Shown: in pieces, positions 1 to 8,737 of the stretch
Numbering within the stretch: position 1 is the stretch's first letter
Layout of the letters: every line of letters starts with the position of its first letter
Assembly: GCA_045642085.1 (NCBI GenBank)
Contig: JAZUIF010000082.1
Location: forward strand, 1-64,000
Reading direction: 5' to 3'
DNA from: UBA1723 sp045642085
Lineage (GTDB): Bacteria > Bacteroidota > Bacteroidia > Bacteroidales > Paludibacteraceae
Length of the DNA: 64,000 bases
The notes under the pieces: model-generated
The model's database searches: none
Told to the model about the DNA's origin: nothing
What the model saw: only the letters and a program-made list of their open reading frames with translations
Translations under genes and position numbers: made by a program

Positions 1-1
1 T

Positions 2-901
2 CACAAACTAAACGATCCGACTGTCGGTCTTCTAGTGCATGACGGCAAAAAATCATGGAAAGGTTTGGAGATCAATTCATTCTTTGGCAAGCCTGAAAAT
101 TTGGAGATTGAGTTGGAGGGTAGTGTGGATGAGGGAATCACTGAAGCTCAGCAGAAAGCATACTCACAGTATTTGGAGAAGAAGCAGAACTATTTTGACG
201 AATTCACAAAGATATTGTTGGGTGTTTACGTTGGTAGTGATGAGGCAGCTGAAGCTATGCTAAAAACAGGACAGAAAGTTTTGGTAAAGACTGTTTTACC
301 AAAGACTCTGTTTATTGATAGAGATGGAAATTATGGCTGGATTTGCTATACAGATTGGGATGATTCCTATGTCGGAGTTCTTCTTTCAGAGGATAGGCCT
401 TATTTAATGCGAGAGGAAGACTTGCGAGAATACAGCAAAAAGGAGAAGGTGAAAGATGATGTCTTGGGATTGATGTTCACTTCTTATGTTGGATTTGAGA
501 AACTTATTATAGTCAAGTTAGTAGATGAGTTTTTGACATTGCCGTTTTCAATAAGTATAGAAGATGATAGAGTACTTAATGATAATATGCGTAATGCATA
601 CAAAACGTATTTGAAGATGAGACCAACTTTCTGGAATGATATTAAGAAGGAATTTTTAAAATACTATATGCGTTGTTATAAAGAGTTCAATTCGTATGTT
701 GACATTCCAGAAGAATTAAATAAAAACAATGTGAATGAAAATAGTGTTATGTCATGGTTGACATTTACGGAACTATATGCGGACTATGATGGCCGTATAG
801 GTTGGCTTTGTGAGAGTCCTCTTAATGATGAATCTGGCTATGCATTTGAGTTCACAGATGAAAAGGTTAATTTGGTATTCCAAGACGATCTTCTTATTTA
901 A
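2..901 (+). CDS. Hypothetical protein with two tandem repeats, 5' end missing
   Basis: The reading frame is open from base 2, so the gene starts before the window; the GTG at 35 is only an internal codon. The visible 299 residues fall into two related halves. Each has a motif of the type NxAYxxYLxxxxxFxxxxxxxxLxxY, then a region with DxDGxxGWxCxxxxxD, then an acidic beta-rich tail ending in DDLL-like residues. The first half covers roughly the first 140 visible residues and the second the last 145. This layout resembles the DUF6985/DUF2004-type beta-rich proteins that occur as doubled modules in Bacteroidota and are sometimes found as immunity proteins beside toxins. That family link is by memory of sequence style, not a search. 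No signal peptide can be judged because the N-terminus is missing. A partner toxin, if there is one, would lie upstream of the window. Confidence 0.75.
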   Translation, partial: HKLNDPTVGLLVHDGKKSWKGLEINSFFGKPENLEIELEGSVDEGITEAQQKAYSQYLEKKQNYFDEFTKILLGVYVGSDEAAEAMLKTGQKVLVKTVLPKTLFIDRDGNYGWICYTDWDDSYVGVLLSEDRPYLMREEDLREYSKKEKVKDDVLGLMFTSYVGFEKLIIVKLVDEFLTLPFSISIEDDRVLNDNMRNAYKTYLKMRPTFWNDIKKEFLKYYMRCYKEFNSYVDIPEELNKNNVNENSVMSWLTFTELYADYDGRIGWLCESPLNDESGYAFEFTDEKVNLVFQDDLLI

Positions 902-972
902 GATCTTGCTTTATTGGCATCTATAATTAATACAACGAAAATGAATGTCAATGAAACCGAAAACACTCACGT

Positions 973-1045
973 CCACGGTAGCCACATGCCTTACGGCATT
1001 AGTGTCAACCATGGCCTAATTAGGTGAACCGTATCCACGGTTCGG
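973..1045. repeat. Bipartite hairpin repeat, copy 1
   Basis: The left part is an imperfect hairpin running from CCACGGTAGCCAC to GTCAACCATGGCC. Eight bases on is a perfect short hairpin, GAACCGT (1026-1032), loop ATCC, ACGGTTC (1037-1043). The same order of parts, with matching bases between them (CCATGGCCTA, then a few bases, then AACCGT), recurs at 32216-32283, some 31 kb away in an unrelated intergenic gap. Confidence 0.7.
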
Positions 1046-1063
1046 ATTTAAGCGTGTGTTTCA

Positions 1064-1081
1064 CAACCGTGGCAACGGTTG
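1064..1081. repeat. Short hairpin CAACCGT-ggca-ACGGTTG
   Basis: Perfect 7-base arms with a 4-base loop. It has the same ACCGT/ACGGT core as the second half of the bipartite repeat and may be a decayed or partial copy. Confidence 0.6.
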
Positions 1082-1186
1082 TCTTGACAGACCATTGTTG
1101 CCGAAAATGGCGAAGCCTTTCGGCTACTGTGGCCGACGTAGAATGTTGAGATTCATTGGCGGATGTCGGTGGCTTTGATGAAATTC

Positions 1187-1230
1187 GGCCACGGTAGTCA
1201 AACTCGTTATATGTTTTGCCTACCATGGCC
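1187..1230. repeat. Hairpin repeat GGCCACGGTAG ... CTACCATGGCC
   Basis: Eleven-base arms with one mismatch surround a 22-base AT-rich centre. This matches the first hairpin of the bipartite repeat at 32216-32258 almost exactly in its arms. It ends 7 bases past the 3' end of the AAA ATPase gene, so it could also act as a transcript-end structure. Confidence 0.65.
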
Positions 1231-1237
1231 GGAATCT

Positions 1238-2920
1238 TTATCTCACAAATCCAAGTTTCGCACCGTTCTTCTTGTTTAGTAGTTCCACTTCGCAAGCCTC
1301 GATAATTCCGTCGATATCGATATCATCTTTGTCGTTGAGGATATCGTTGACTATTCGTTTGCGGGCAATGTTTTCAATCTGACCTCCTGAGAAATCGAAT
1401 CTCTTGGCAAGATTGTGAGCCTGGTCATCAGTCAGGTCTGGCAACATTTCTCTCCAAATATGCATACGCTCGTCGGCAGTCGGCTTGTCAAACTCAATCT
1501 TGTATAAGAAACGTCGCTCAAATGCAGAATCAAGAATGCCTGTCAGATTCGTCGTCGCTATCATTATTCCTTCGAGATTTTCCATCTCCTGAAGGATGAT
1601 ATTCTGCATGGCATTCTCCATCTTGTCGACGCCGCTTGTTCCTCCCTCGTTTCTCTTGTTGAGAATCGCGTCGGCTTCATTGAAGACAAGGATAGGGGCG
1701 AGTGGATTATCTTTAGCGAGACTTTTGTATTGCTCAAAGACTCGCTTGATATTCTTCTCAGTGTCGCCAACCCATTTAGATCTGATGTTTGGCACGTCCA
1801 CCATCATTATATCTCGTTTGCTTTCCCTTGCCAACTGAAGCACGGTCTCTGTCTTGCCTGTGCCTGGCCCACCATAGAAGATACAAGTGAAGCCTTTACG
1901 CATGCCTTTGTCCTCCATACGCTTCAACACTCGCTTCATTCTGTCTTCGTCTAAAAGATCATGAAGCTTTGAAACCTCCTTAGTGACGCGTGAGTTATAA
2001 TAGAGCTTCTTCTCTTTGATTTCGTCATAACGAGTGAGATTGCTTCTTGGTTTCGACGGTTTAGAAATTTTTAGCTCCTGTAGTACATCCTCCTTACTGA
2101 AATCAGAAAGTTTGAATGCTCCAGGCATCACTTGTCCATCAATACATGCTGGCTCGACCAAACGTGCCTTCATTAGACAGCTGGTTTCATTCTCAAAATG
2201 TCTGAAAATATTTCGAACTATTCCATTAGGAAACCATTCAGATAGATCATGATGCTGGATCTGGTCATCATTATTGTTGATAAACAATGAGATAAAGCAT
2301 AGATAAACCATTAAGTCGATGAAGTTGAATCCAAATCCCTTCAACTTTTGAGCAAGGTAAAGATTCTGATTGTTGTCGATAAGAAACATTATCTCAGTAT
2401 CAACATCATCAAGATCCATTCCGTCGTCCTTGGCTCTTTCTAAAATCTCATCTAATTCAATGATAAATTCAGAGATTGAAAGATTGGTTAGAGACTTTGG
2501 CTCCAACATAACGCCTTTTCTTAGTCCGTCCAACACATCATGCGAGAAATGATATGTCTTTTCTCCACTATGTTCTTTAATTCTTCTGATTATTTTGTTT
2601 TTGACAAGGTCGTCCAAAGCATCGAGATGCTGCAATAGTGCTGTTGGCCTAATATCATAATGGTCGGCGATGTCTCGTAAGCGAACACGGTAATCGTCGA
2701 ATTTATCTACAAATGCACAAAGAATCGACACTTCGTAGGGATCGGATATGCCAAGTCGGCCCTGAAGCTCATCAATATAAGGTTTAGCCTCTTTAGGTAA
2801 AATTTCTCCGGCTTCGTGAGTCGACTCAACGACTTTGTTGATCAACCCAAAGATAGCCATCTTCTTGATTGCACTCTTACTGACAGTTCTTTGTCTCTTA
2901 CTAATTGAAAGTTTTTCCAT
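1238..2920 (-). CDS. AAA-family ATPase (FtsH-like ATPase domain, no protease)
   Basis: I chose the ATG at 2920 (560 residues, starting MEKLSISKRQ), because a Bacteroidota -7 box lies just upstream and the 37 codons before it read through that box. The C-terminal third is an AAA module: Walker A GGPGTGKTE (about 350-358), Walker B FNEADAI (about 413-419), sensor TTN (about 456-458) and an arginine-finger-type FERRF (about 467-471), followed by the small helical lid. Residues 1-300 are helical, with winged-helix-like stretches around 80-130, and have no match I recognise. There is no zinc-protease HExxH. AAA proteins of this build are common in Bacteroidota and are usually annotated only as ATP-binding proteins; they presumably remodel a protein substrate in the cytoplasm. 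Walker B has Asn in place of the usual first Asp but keeps the catalytic Glu. Confidence 0.8.
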   Translation of the reverse strand: MEKLSISKRQRTVSKSAIKKMAIFGLINKVVESTHEAGEILPKEAKPYIDELQGRLGISDPYEVSILCAFVDKFDDYRVRLRDIADHYDIRPTALLQHLDALDDLVKNKIIRRIKEHSGEKTYHFSHDVLDGLRKGVMLEPKSLTNLSISEFIIELDEILERAKDDGMDLDDVDTEIMFLIDNNQNLYLAQKLKGFGFNFIDLMVYLCFISLFINNNDDQIQHHDLSEWFPNGIVRNIFRHFENETSCLMKARLVEPACIDGQVMPGAFKLSDFSKEDVLQELKISKPSKPRSNLTRYDEIKEKKLYYNSRVTKEVSKLHDLLDEDRMKRVLKRMEDKGMRKGFTCIFYGGPGTGKTETVLQLARESKRDIMMVDVPNIRSKWVGDTEKNIKRVFEQYKSLAKDNPLAPILVFNEADAILNKRNEGGTSGVDKMENAMQNIILQEMENLEGIMIATTNLTGILDSAFERRFLYKIEFDKPTADERMHIWREMLPDLTDDQAHNLAKRFDFSGGQIENIARKRIVNDILNDKDDIDIDGIIEACEVELLNKKNGAKLGFVR

Positions 2921-2941
2921 ATTATTAACGTTTACGGTTTG

Positions 2942-2949
2942 CAAAATTA
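2942..2949 (-). promoter_or_regulatory. -7 promoter box for the AAA ATPase gene
   Basis: Read on the minus strand this is TAATTTTG, matching TAnnTTTG, 21 bases before the chosen ATG. I see no good -33 TTTG at the normal distance. Confidence 0.5.
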
Positions 2950-3000
2950 GAACGATGGTGTGCCATAATCGGGCACAGATTGTGAAGATTTTTGTGATTT

Positions 3001-3489
3001 TTATAAAATCTCCAGAGCAATAGCTGCGCAAGCTTCCGCGTCAGCTAGGGCATGATGATGGTTTTCCAGATTGAATCCACATCGAGCAGCTATAATGTCA
3101 AGGTTGTGACGTCCTTCTGGCCACACTTTTCTCGACTTGACCAACGTGCAGTGGAATTCATAGTCGGGATAATCCATCTGATAGCATCGGAACACAGCTT
3201 TCAAGCAACTCTCGTCGAATGCCTTATTATGTGCGACGAGGGGAAGACCGGCTATCTTTGGCTCAATTTGTTTCCAAACATCAGGGAAAATGGGAGCGTC
3301 TTTAGTGTCATTTGCTGTGAGCCCGTGTACTTGTGTGCACCAGAAATTGTAAAAATTTGGTTCTGGTTTGATAAGTGAATAAAATTCATCTACTTTCTTT
3401 CCGTCTCTATATATCACAATGCCGACACTGCAAACAGAAGTGCGAGCACCATTGGCAGTTTCAAAATCTATTGCTGCGAAATCTTTCAT
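3001..3489 (-). CDS. DEDDh-type 3'-5' exonuclease (DNA polymerase III epsilon-like)
   Basis: A 162-residue single-domain protein. Exo I is visible as AIDFETANG near residue 8, giving the D and E of DEDDh. Exo II lies around HNKAFDESCL, and the last motif is HHALADAEACA near the C-terminus, giving His and Asp. These residues bind two metal ions and cleave single nucleotides from DNA or RNA 3' ends. The size fits stand-alone exonucleases of the DnaQ/ExoX type and is too short for a polymerase-linked PolC. It lies 80 bases upstream of the AAA ATPase gene on the same strand, but that gene seems to have its own promoter. I cannot say whether the in vivo role is proofreading, repair or RNA trimming. 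Confidence 0.85.
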   Translation of the reverse strand: MKDFAAIDFETANGARTSVCSVGIVIYRDGKKVDEFYSLIKPEPNFYNFWCTQVHGLTANDTKDAPIFPDVWKQIEPKIAGLPLVAHNKAFDESCLKAVFRCYQMDYPDYEFHCTLVKSRKVWPEGRHNLDIIAARCGFNLENHHHALADAEACAAIALEIL

Positions 3490-3526
3490 TTAATTTTTCC
3501 TGTTTTTGAGCTTCTTGTTTATTATG

Positions 3527-3534
3527 CAAATTTA
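3527..3534 (-). promoter_or_regulatory. -7 promoter box for the exonuclease gene
   Basis: Minus-strand TAAATTTG, 38 bases upstream of the ATG at 3489. Confidence 0.45.
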
Positions 3535-3604
3535 ACATAAAGGTGCACCAAAGGAAGTCATATCTTTATATATTTTTTCAAAATTCCTTCATATTCACAA
3601 TAAA

Positions 3605-3636
3605 TTTGTTTTTTAATCGTTTAATAAGTAAATTTG
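3605..3636 (+). promoter_or_regulatory. Bacteroidota promoter of porW
   Basis: TTTG at 3605-3608 and TAAATTTG at 3629-3636 with a 20-base spacer, a full match to the Bacteroidota -33/-7 layout. The ATG of porW begins only 8 bases after the -7 box, so the transcript should have almost no leader. Confidence 0.65.
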
Positions 3637-3643
3637 TCCCCAT

Positions 3644-6600
3644 ATGGATAAGAAGTACTTTTTGATATATATATCAGCATTGTCACTATTTATGTTGACT
3701 ATGCTTGGCTGTACAAATAAGAAGAATACAGCTATTGCACGTGGTTATCAGGCGATGACTACGCGTTATAATGTTTACTATAATGGAAGGGAGTCTTTGG
3801 ATAAAGGCAAAAAGAATATTGAGGATGCCTATAAGCCAGATTATTCCCAGATTCTGAAAATGTATCCAGTGGGAGATAAAACCACTAAAAACGCCGCATT
3901 TTCACAGTGTAACAGAGCGATAGACAAGTGCCAGACGGCTATCAAAATCCATTCTATGCGTAAGAAGCCTGTTAAGAAACCAGGAAAGATGAAAGATCCT
4001 GATTACGCGGCTTTCTATGCTCAGGAAGAGTTTAATCCAATGATGGACGACGTGTGGATGCTTTTGGGAGAGACTAAGTATTATATGGAGGATTTCCTTG
4101 GAGCTGCTGCTACTTTCACATATGTGGAGAAACATTTCTCTGTTCATAAAGATTTGGTGGTCAAAGCAATTATCTGGAGGGCAAGAGCTCTTATGGAAAT
4201 GGATTGGCTTTATGAGGCTGATGAGATCTTGTCTAATATTAATGAGGACGACTTAAACTTTGAAAATCAAGATTTTTATGCCGCTGCGATGGCAAACCTT
4301 CGTCTAAAACAAAATGATAAGGTTGAAGCAGTTGAATATTTGAAACAGGCAATCCCTGCTGCAGAAAACAGAAAAGAAAAGGCTCGTTTCTATTTCATTA
4401 TTGCTCAGCTAAATCAGGAGCTTGGCCGTAATAATATCGCTTATGCTTATTACGATTCTGTTATCCGCAAATGCCCTGATTATGAGATGGAGTTTAATGC
4501 TAGAATTCGTCAGTCTGAAGTTGTAACTTCTGATTTCGGAAAAACTGATGTTATAGTATCCAAACTTAAGAAAGAGGCTAAATCATCTAAAAATAAGGAG
4601 TATCTTGACCAGATTTATTACGCAATTGGTAATATATATCTTTCTAAGAGTGATACTGTAAGAGCTATTGAAAATTATCGTATTTCAGCAGATAAAAGTA
4701 CAAGAAACGGAATCGAAAAGGCCGTTTCTTTGATTAAACTTGGTAAACTTTATTACCAACAGAAGAATTATATCGATGCTGAACCGTGCTATGCGGAGGC
4801 TTCATCTATTCTTTCTAATGATCATCCTGATTTCAATGAGGTCTCTTCTAAGGCTTTGAATCTTACTGAATTGAAGCAAAACTATGAAATCGTTCATCTT
4901 CAAGATTCCCTCCTTGCTTTGGCAAATGGATCAGAAGCTGATCGTATTGCTGCTGCTCAACGTGAAATTGATAGAGTTAAGGCTGATTTGAAAAGAGAAC
5001 AAGAAAGAAGAGAACTTGATTCGCTTAATGCAAGAATCGCCGGAATGGAAATTGAATCGATTGTCTCTAAAAATGTTAATTCTATTAGAGGATCTAGCTG
5101 GTATTTTTATAATGCTCAGGCGATTTCCAAAGGTAAGATTGATTTTAAGAATAAGTGGGGTCAACGTAGACTTGAGGATAACTGGAACCGTAAGAATAAA
5201 CAGTTTATGATCATTTCCGATGAGATGGTCAATAATGAAGATAATGATGGCAAAACTGCACCTGAATTCGAAGACCGTGGTTCTGATTCAGAAAGATTTG
5301 CCAAACAACAGAATATGCCAGAGCTTTCTCTTGCTTACTATTTGAATCAGATTCCAAAAACAGAGGAGGCTCAAAAACTTGCTCTTAACCAGATTCGTAC
5401 ATCTTTGTATAATGAGGCCGTCATCTTTGACGAAAAAATCGCAGATTATGACATGGCTATACAGACATATGATGAGTGGTTGCGTAGATTCGGTGGTGAA
5501 AATCCAGATAAGGATGCTGATGTGTTGTTTAACTCTTATCGTATTGCTGAGAAGATGTCTGATAATAACTTGGCTGTAAGATATAAAGACGAACTTATTA
5601 CTAAGTATCCAAATAGTAAATATTCGCAGGTGTTGAGTGATCCTGACTATGCTAATAAGCTTGTCAGAATGGCTAATGTTGAGGATTCTATCTATAGAGC
5701 CACATATTCAGCTTATCATTCGTCAGATTATAAGACTGTAATGGCGAATGCCGACTATATGCAGTCTAACTATAAGATGTCTTCTTTGATGCCTAAGTTT
5801 ATGTTGTTGAAGTCGTTGTCATTTGGTAAACTAGGTCAGCATGATTCTTTGAAAGCATCATTAGGTACACTTGTCGCTGAATATCCAAAGAGTGATGTCG
5901 CTCCTATGGCTAAAGATATTTTGGCTTTGATAGAGCAGGGTAATGTATCGTCTATGGGTACTACAGCTTCGTTGGCAGACCAAAGAGAGCAGCTTCTTCT
6001 TGAGGAAAATATTCAGACTGGTGTGATTGACACTGTCGGATTTACTTATAATGATAAGAGTGCTTATCATTTCTATATTATTTCTCAGGCTGACAAGGTT
6101 GATCAAAACAGATTGCTTTTCGAGGTCGCTACTTATAACTTTACTAAGTTCTTGGTGAAAGATTATGATTTGAAAATCCGTCCAGGTCTAGTGTCAGTTT
6201 CTGGTATGGATAATCTTGACGAGGCACTTTGGTATCAGAAGGGAGTCAAAGAGAGTGATGGAATTATGAATCTTCTTAAGGATACTGAATATACTTTGCT
6301 TGTGATTTCAGAAGAGAACAGCCGTCTGATCGGTCGTGGTTATACACTTGACCAGTATAAGGAATTCTATGAGAAGAATATTCTTAATCGTAAACAAGAT
6401 AAGAAGAAAATTAATATTGAGCTTATCAGCGACGACCTGCCTTCTGCACCTGTTGACATTAAGGAAGGTGATGATTTGAACAATATGTCTCAGGTAAATA
6501 TTGCTTCAAAACCTAAGCAAGATTCTAAGGCTGATGTCAAATCTGAAGAAAAAACAGAGTCTAAAGCTGAAGTTAAGAATGAGAATAATGAGCCAAATTC

Positions 6601-7096
6601 TTCTTCAAACTCTAATGCTGAAGAGAAAAAGGCAGAGGCTCCTAAGCCAGAATCTCAATCTTCGGATAATAAATCAGCAGAGAAAAAGGCAGAGACTCCA
6701 AAGAAAGAGTTGAAGAAATATAAGAACCTTTATACATTCGACCTTTCTGCTGAGCATTATTTTGCACTTCTTATTACAAGAGGAACTGTCAATAGTGAGA
6801 AGATTATCCAGACATTGGCAAATGCTAATGAGGATTGGCCAGGTGGATCGTTGAAAGTTGAAAAAACAGATGGAAAGAATTTCCCTGCTATTATCACAGT
6901 TGGTACTTTTAACAATTCATCAATTGCAATGGATTATCTGAAGGGAATTATCAAGTCGGAAGCGTTGAAGAGAAATTTGCAGAATATTTCATATAACAGT
7001 GTGATTATTACTAAGGATAATCTTGATGCTTTGCGTCAGTCTGGTAATCTAAATGTTTATATGGAGTTGTTTAAGAGAGGTTATCTTGGCCGTTAA
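3644..7096 (+). CDS. porW: Type IX secretion protein PorW/SprE (TPR lipoprotein)
   Basis: An 1150-residue lipoprotein with lipobox cysteine 23 (MLGC) after a hydrophobic signal. The stretch after it (AIARGYQAMTTRYNVYYNG) is the typical start of the PorW/SprE family. Residues about 130-430 and 600-760 are helical TPR-like repeats. Around 440-480 is a charged coiled-coil-like helix, and residues about 950-1025 are a Lys/Glu/Ser-rich linker leading to a C-terminal globular domain. PorW/SprE is an outer-membrane-attached periplasmic protein needed for type IX secretion, which exports proteins with a C-terminal sorting domain; in gliding relatives it is also needed for motility. The next gene, 17 bases downstream, is the type IX regulator porX, so the two are probably one operon. 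Transcription likely starts at the promoter just before the ATG. Confidence 0.88.
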   Translation: MDKKYFLIYISALSLFMLTMLGCTNKKNTAIARGYQAMTTRYNVYYNGRESLDKGKKNIEDAYKPDYSQILKMYPVGDKTTKNAAFSQCNRAIDKCQTAIKIHSMRKKPVKKPGKMKDPDYAAFYAQEEFNPMMDDVWMLLGETKYYMEDFLGAAATFTYVEKHFSVHKDLVVKAIIWRARALMEMDWLYEADEILSNINEDDLNFENQDFYAAAMANLRLKQNDKVEAVEYLKQAIPAAENRKEKARFYFIIAQLNQELGRNNIAYAYYDSVIRKCPDYEMEFNARIRQSEVVTSDFGKTDVIVSKLKKEAKSSKNKEYLDQIYYAIGNIYLSKSDTVRAIENYRISADKSTRNGIEKAVSLIKLGKLYYQQKNYIDAEPCYAEASSILSNDHPDFNEVSSKALNLTELKQNYEIVHLQDSLLALANGSEADRIAAAQREIDRVKADLKREQERRELDSLNARIAGMEIESIVSKNVNSIRGSSWYFYNAQAISKGKIDFKNKWGQRRLEDNWNRKNKQFMIISDEMVNNEDNDGKTAPEFEDRGSDSERFAKQQNMPELSLAYYLNQIPKTEEAQKLALNQIRTSLYNEAVIFDEKIADYDMAIQTYDEWLRRFGGENPDKDADVLFNSYRIAEKMSDNNLAVRYKDELITKYPNSKYSQVLSDPDYANKLVRMANVEDSIYRATYSAYHSSDYKTVMANADYMQSNYKMSSLMPKFMLLKSLSFGKLGQHDSLKASLGTLVAEYPKSDVAPMAKDILALIEQGNVSSMGTTASLADQREQLLLEENIQTGVIDTVGFTYNDKSAYHFYIISQADKVDQNRLLFEVATYNFTKFLVKDYDLKIRPGLVSVSGMDNLDEALWYQKGVKESDGIMNLLKDTEYTLLVISEENSRLIGRGYTLDQYKEFYEKNILNRKQDKKKINIELISDDLPSAPVDIKEGDDLNNMSQVNIASKPKQDSKADVKSEEKTESKAEVKNENNEPNSSSNSNAEEKKAEAPKPESQSSDNKSAEKKAETPKKELKKYKNLYTFDLSAEHYFALLITRGTVNSEKIIQTLANANEDWPGGSLKVEKTDGKNFPAIITVGTFNNSSIAMDYLKGIIKSEALKRNLQNISYNSVIITKDNLDALRQSGNLNVYMELFKRGYLGR

Positions 7097-7113
7097 TTTT
7101 TAAGAGAATAATT

Positions 7114-8667
7114 ATGGATGCGATTCAAGGAACAATTTTATGGGCAGACGACGAGATTGATCTGCTAAAAGCACACATCATCTTCTTGAAACAGAAGGGA
7201 TATGAGACAGATTGTGTGAATAATGGACAGGATGCTGTTGAAGCTTGTCGTAATCGACACTATGATATCGTTTTCCTTGATGAGAATATGCCAGGTATGA
7301 ATGGTCTGGAAGCTCTTCAGCAGATTAAGGAGATCGATAGCACAATTCCGGTGGTGATGATCACTAAGAGTGAAGAGGAGGACATCATGAATCAAGCTAT
7401 TGGTGCTAAGATTGCCGACTACTTGATTAAGCCTGTCAATCCTAATCAGATTCTACTTACTCTTAAAAAGAACATTAAGGCTCGTGAGATTATCTCAGAA
7501 GCTACAACTGATGGCTATCGTTCAGAGTTTGGAAAGATCGGTTTGCAGATCAACGATTCGTCGTCTGTGGACGATTATATGGAAGTTTATAAGAAACTTG
7601 TGTTCTGGGAACTTCAGCTTTCTGAGTCGGCTGCCGACATGGACGAGATTCTTCTTATGCAAAAAGAGGAGGCTAACAGTGCTTTTGTTAAATATATCAA
7701 GAAAAATTATGAGAAATGGTTTGCCGACGGTGCTGAGCGTCCGTTGATGAGCCAGGATGTGTTTAAGACAAAGGTTCTTCCTTTGCTAGACAATGGAGAG
7801 AAAGTATTTTTCGTTGTGTTGGATAATTTCCGTTTTGATCAGTGGAGAATTATCCGTGAGTTGTTGAGCGCAGATTTCGTTGTTGAGTCGGAGGATTTGT
7901 ATTGTAGCATGTTGCCGACAAGCACACAGTATAGCCGTAACGCAATCTTCTCTGGTCTGCTACCATTGCAGATTAAAGAGATGTATCCGCAGTATTGGGT
8001 GGAGGAAGATGACGAAGAGAGTAAAAACCAGTATGAGGAGGAACTAATCGGTACATTCTTCCAGCGCTACCGTCGCAAATTCACATATTCATATGCTAAG
8101 ATCATCGATTCTGCATTTGCTGCAAAGTATGTGTCGGAGTTGAAGAGGTTGAAAGACAATGATTTGAATGTGGCTGTATTTAATTTTGTCGACATGCTTT
8201 CTCATGCAAGAACAGACAGTAAGATGATTCGTGAGCTAGCGTCGACAGATGCCGCCTACAGATCATTGACAAAGACATGGTTCCAGCACTCTGCCATCAA
8301 AGAATTCTTTGAGTCAGTGAAGAATATGGGTTATAAGGTAGTGTTGACTACTGATCATGGAACAATTCATGTTCGCAATGCCATAAAGGTGGTTGGAGAT
8401 AAGAATACAAATACAAACTTGCGATACAAAGTTGGTAAGAATTTGAATTACAATCCTAAGGAGGTGTTTGAGATTCGCAAACCAGAATCAATTGGCCTTC
8501 CGTCGCCAAATGTAAGTTCAGCTTATATTTTCGCTTGCAATTCCGATTTCTTCGCTTATCCTAACAATTATAACTACTACGTTTCTTATTATAAGAACAC
8601 ATTCCAACATGGAGGAGTGTCAATGGAGGAGATTTTCTTGCCATTGGTAGTGATGAAAGGAAAGTAA
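7114..8667 (+). CDS. porX: PorX response regulator with PglZ domain
   Basis: 517 residues. Residues 1-125 are a receiver domain: acidic pair DD at 12-13, phospho-acceptor Asp56 in FLDENMPGMNG, and the conserved Lys in YLIKPVNP. The rest is helical, then an alkaline-phosphatase-fold PglZ domain (about 225-517) with DNFRFDQW, a Thr-rich SMLPTSTQYSRN segment and TTDHGTIHV, which carry the metal-binding Asp, Thr and His residues. PorX is known as the regulator of type IX genes in Porphyromonas, working with the kinase PorY and the sigma factor SigP, and its PglZ domain has phosphodiesterase activity. No kinase lies beside it here; the large kinase at 15961 is of another type. It ends before a strong terminator, closing the porW-porX unit. 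Confidence 0.93.
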   Translation: MDAIQGTILWADDEIDLLKAHIIFLKQKGYETDCVNNGQDAVEACRNRHYDIVFLDENMPGMNGLEALQQIKEIDSTIPVVMITKSEEEDIMNQAIGAKIADYLIKPVNPNQILLTLKKNIKAREIISEATTDGYRSEFGKIGLQINDSSSVDDYMEVYKKLVFWELQLSESAADMDEILLMQKEEANSAFVKYIKKNYEKWFADGAERPLMSQDVFKTKVLPLLDNGEKVFFVVLDNFRFDQWRIIRELLSADFVVESEDLYCSMLPTSTQYSRNAIFSGLLPLQIKEMYPQYWVEEDDEESKNQYEEELIGTFFQRYRRKFTYSYAKIIDSAFAAKYVSELKRLKDNDLNVAVFNFVDMLSHARTDSKMIRELASTDAAYRSLTKTWFQHSAIKEFFESVKNMGYKVVLTTDHGTIHVRNAIKVVGDKNTNTNLRYKVGKNLNYNPKEVFEIRKPESIGLPSPNVSSAYIFACNSDFFAYPNNYNYYVSYYKNTFQHGGVSMEEIFLPLVVMKGK

Positions 8668-8687
8668 TATATAATATTAAAGCATAT

Positions 8688-8737
8688 AGAGACGTTGGTG
8701 ATTGTAAACGTAACAATTTTGCAACGTCTCTTTTTTT
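8688..8737 (+). terminator. Terminator after porX
   Basis: Perfect 10-base arms AGAGACGTTG (8688-8697) and CAACGTCTCT (8722-8731) with a 24-base loop, followed by a run of T. The T run also supplies the -33 element of the next promoter. Confidence 0.75.

Larger units (their letters stand above)
902..1237. other. Gene-free stretch filled with hairpin repeats
   Basis: These 336 bases lie between two convergent genes and hold no convincing reading frame. About 260 of them (973-1230) are several short inverted repeats built around CCACGGT and CCATGGCC, listed separately. I see no poly-T terminator and no RNA gene. The block looks like a small cluster of REP-like elements inserted between converging 3' ends. 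Confidence 0.7.

Noticed and set aside
1020..1295. 91-codon frame on the minus strand
   Set aside because: It runs through the hairpin repeats and overlaps the AAA ATPase 3' end; composition follows the repeats, not a protein.
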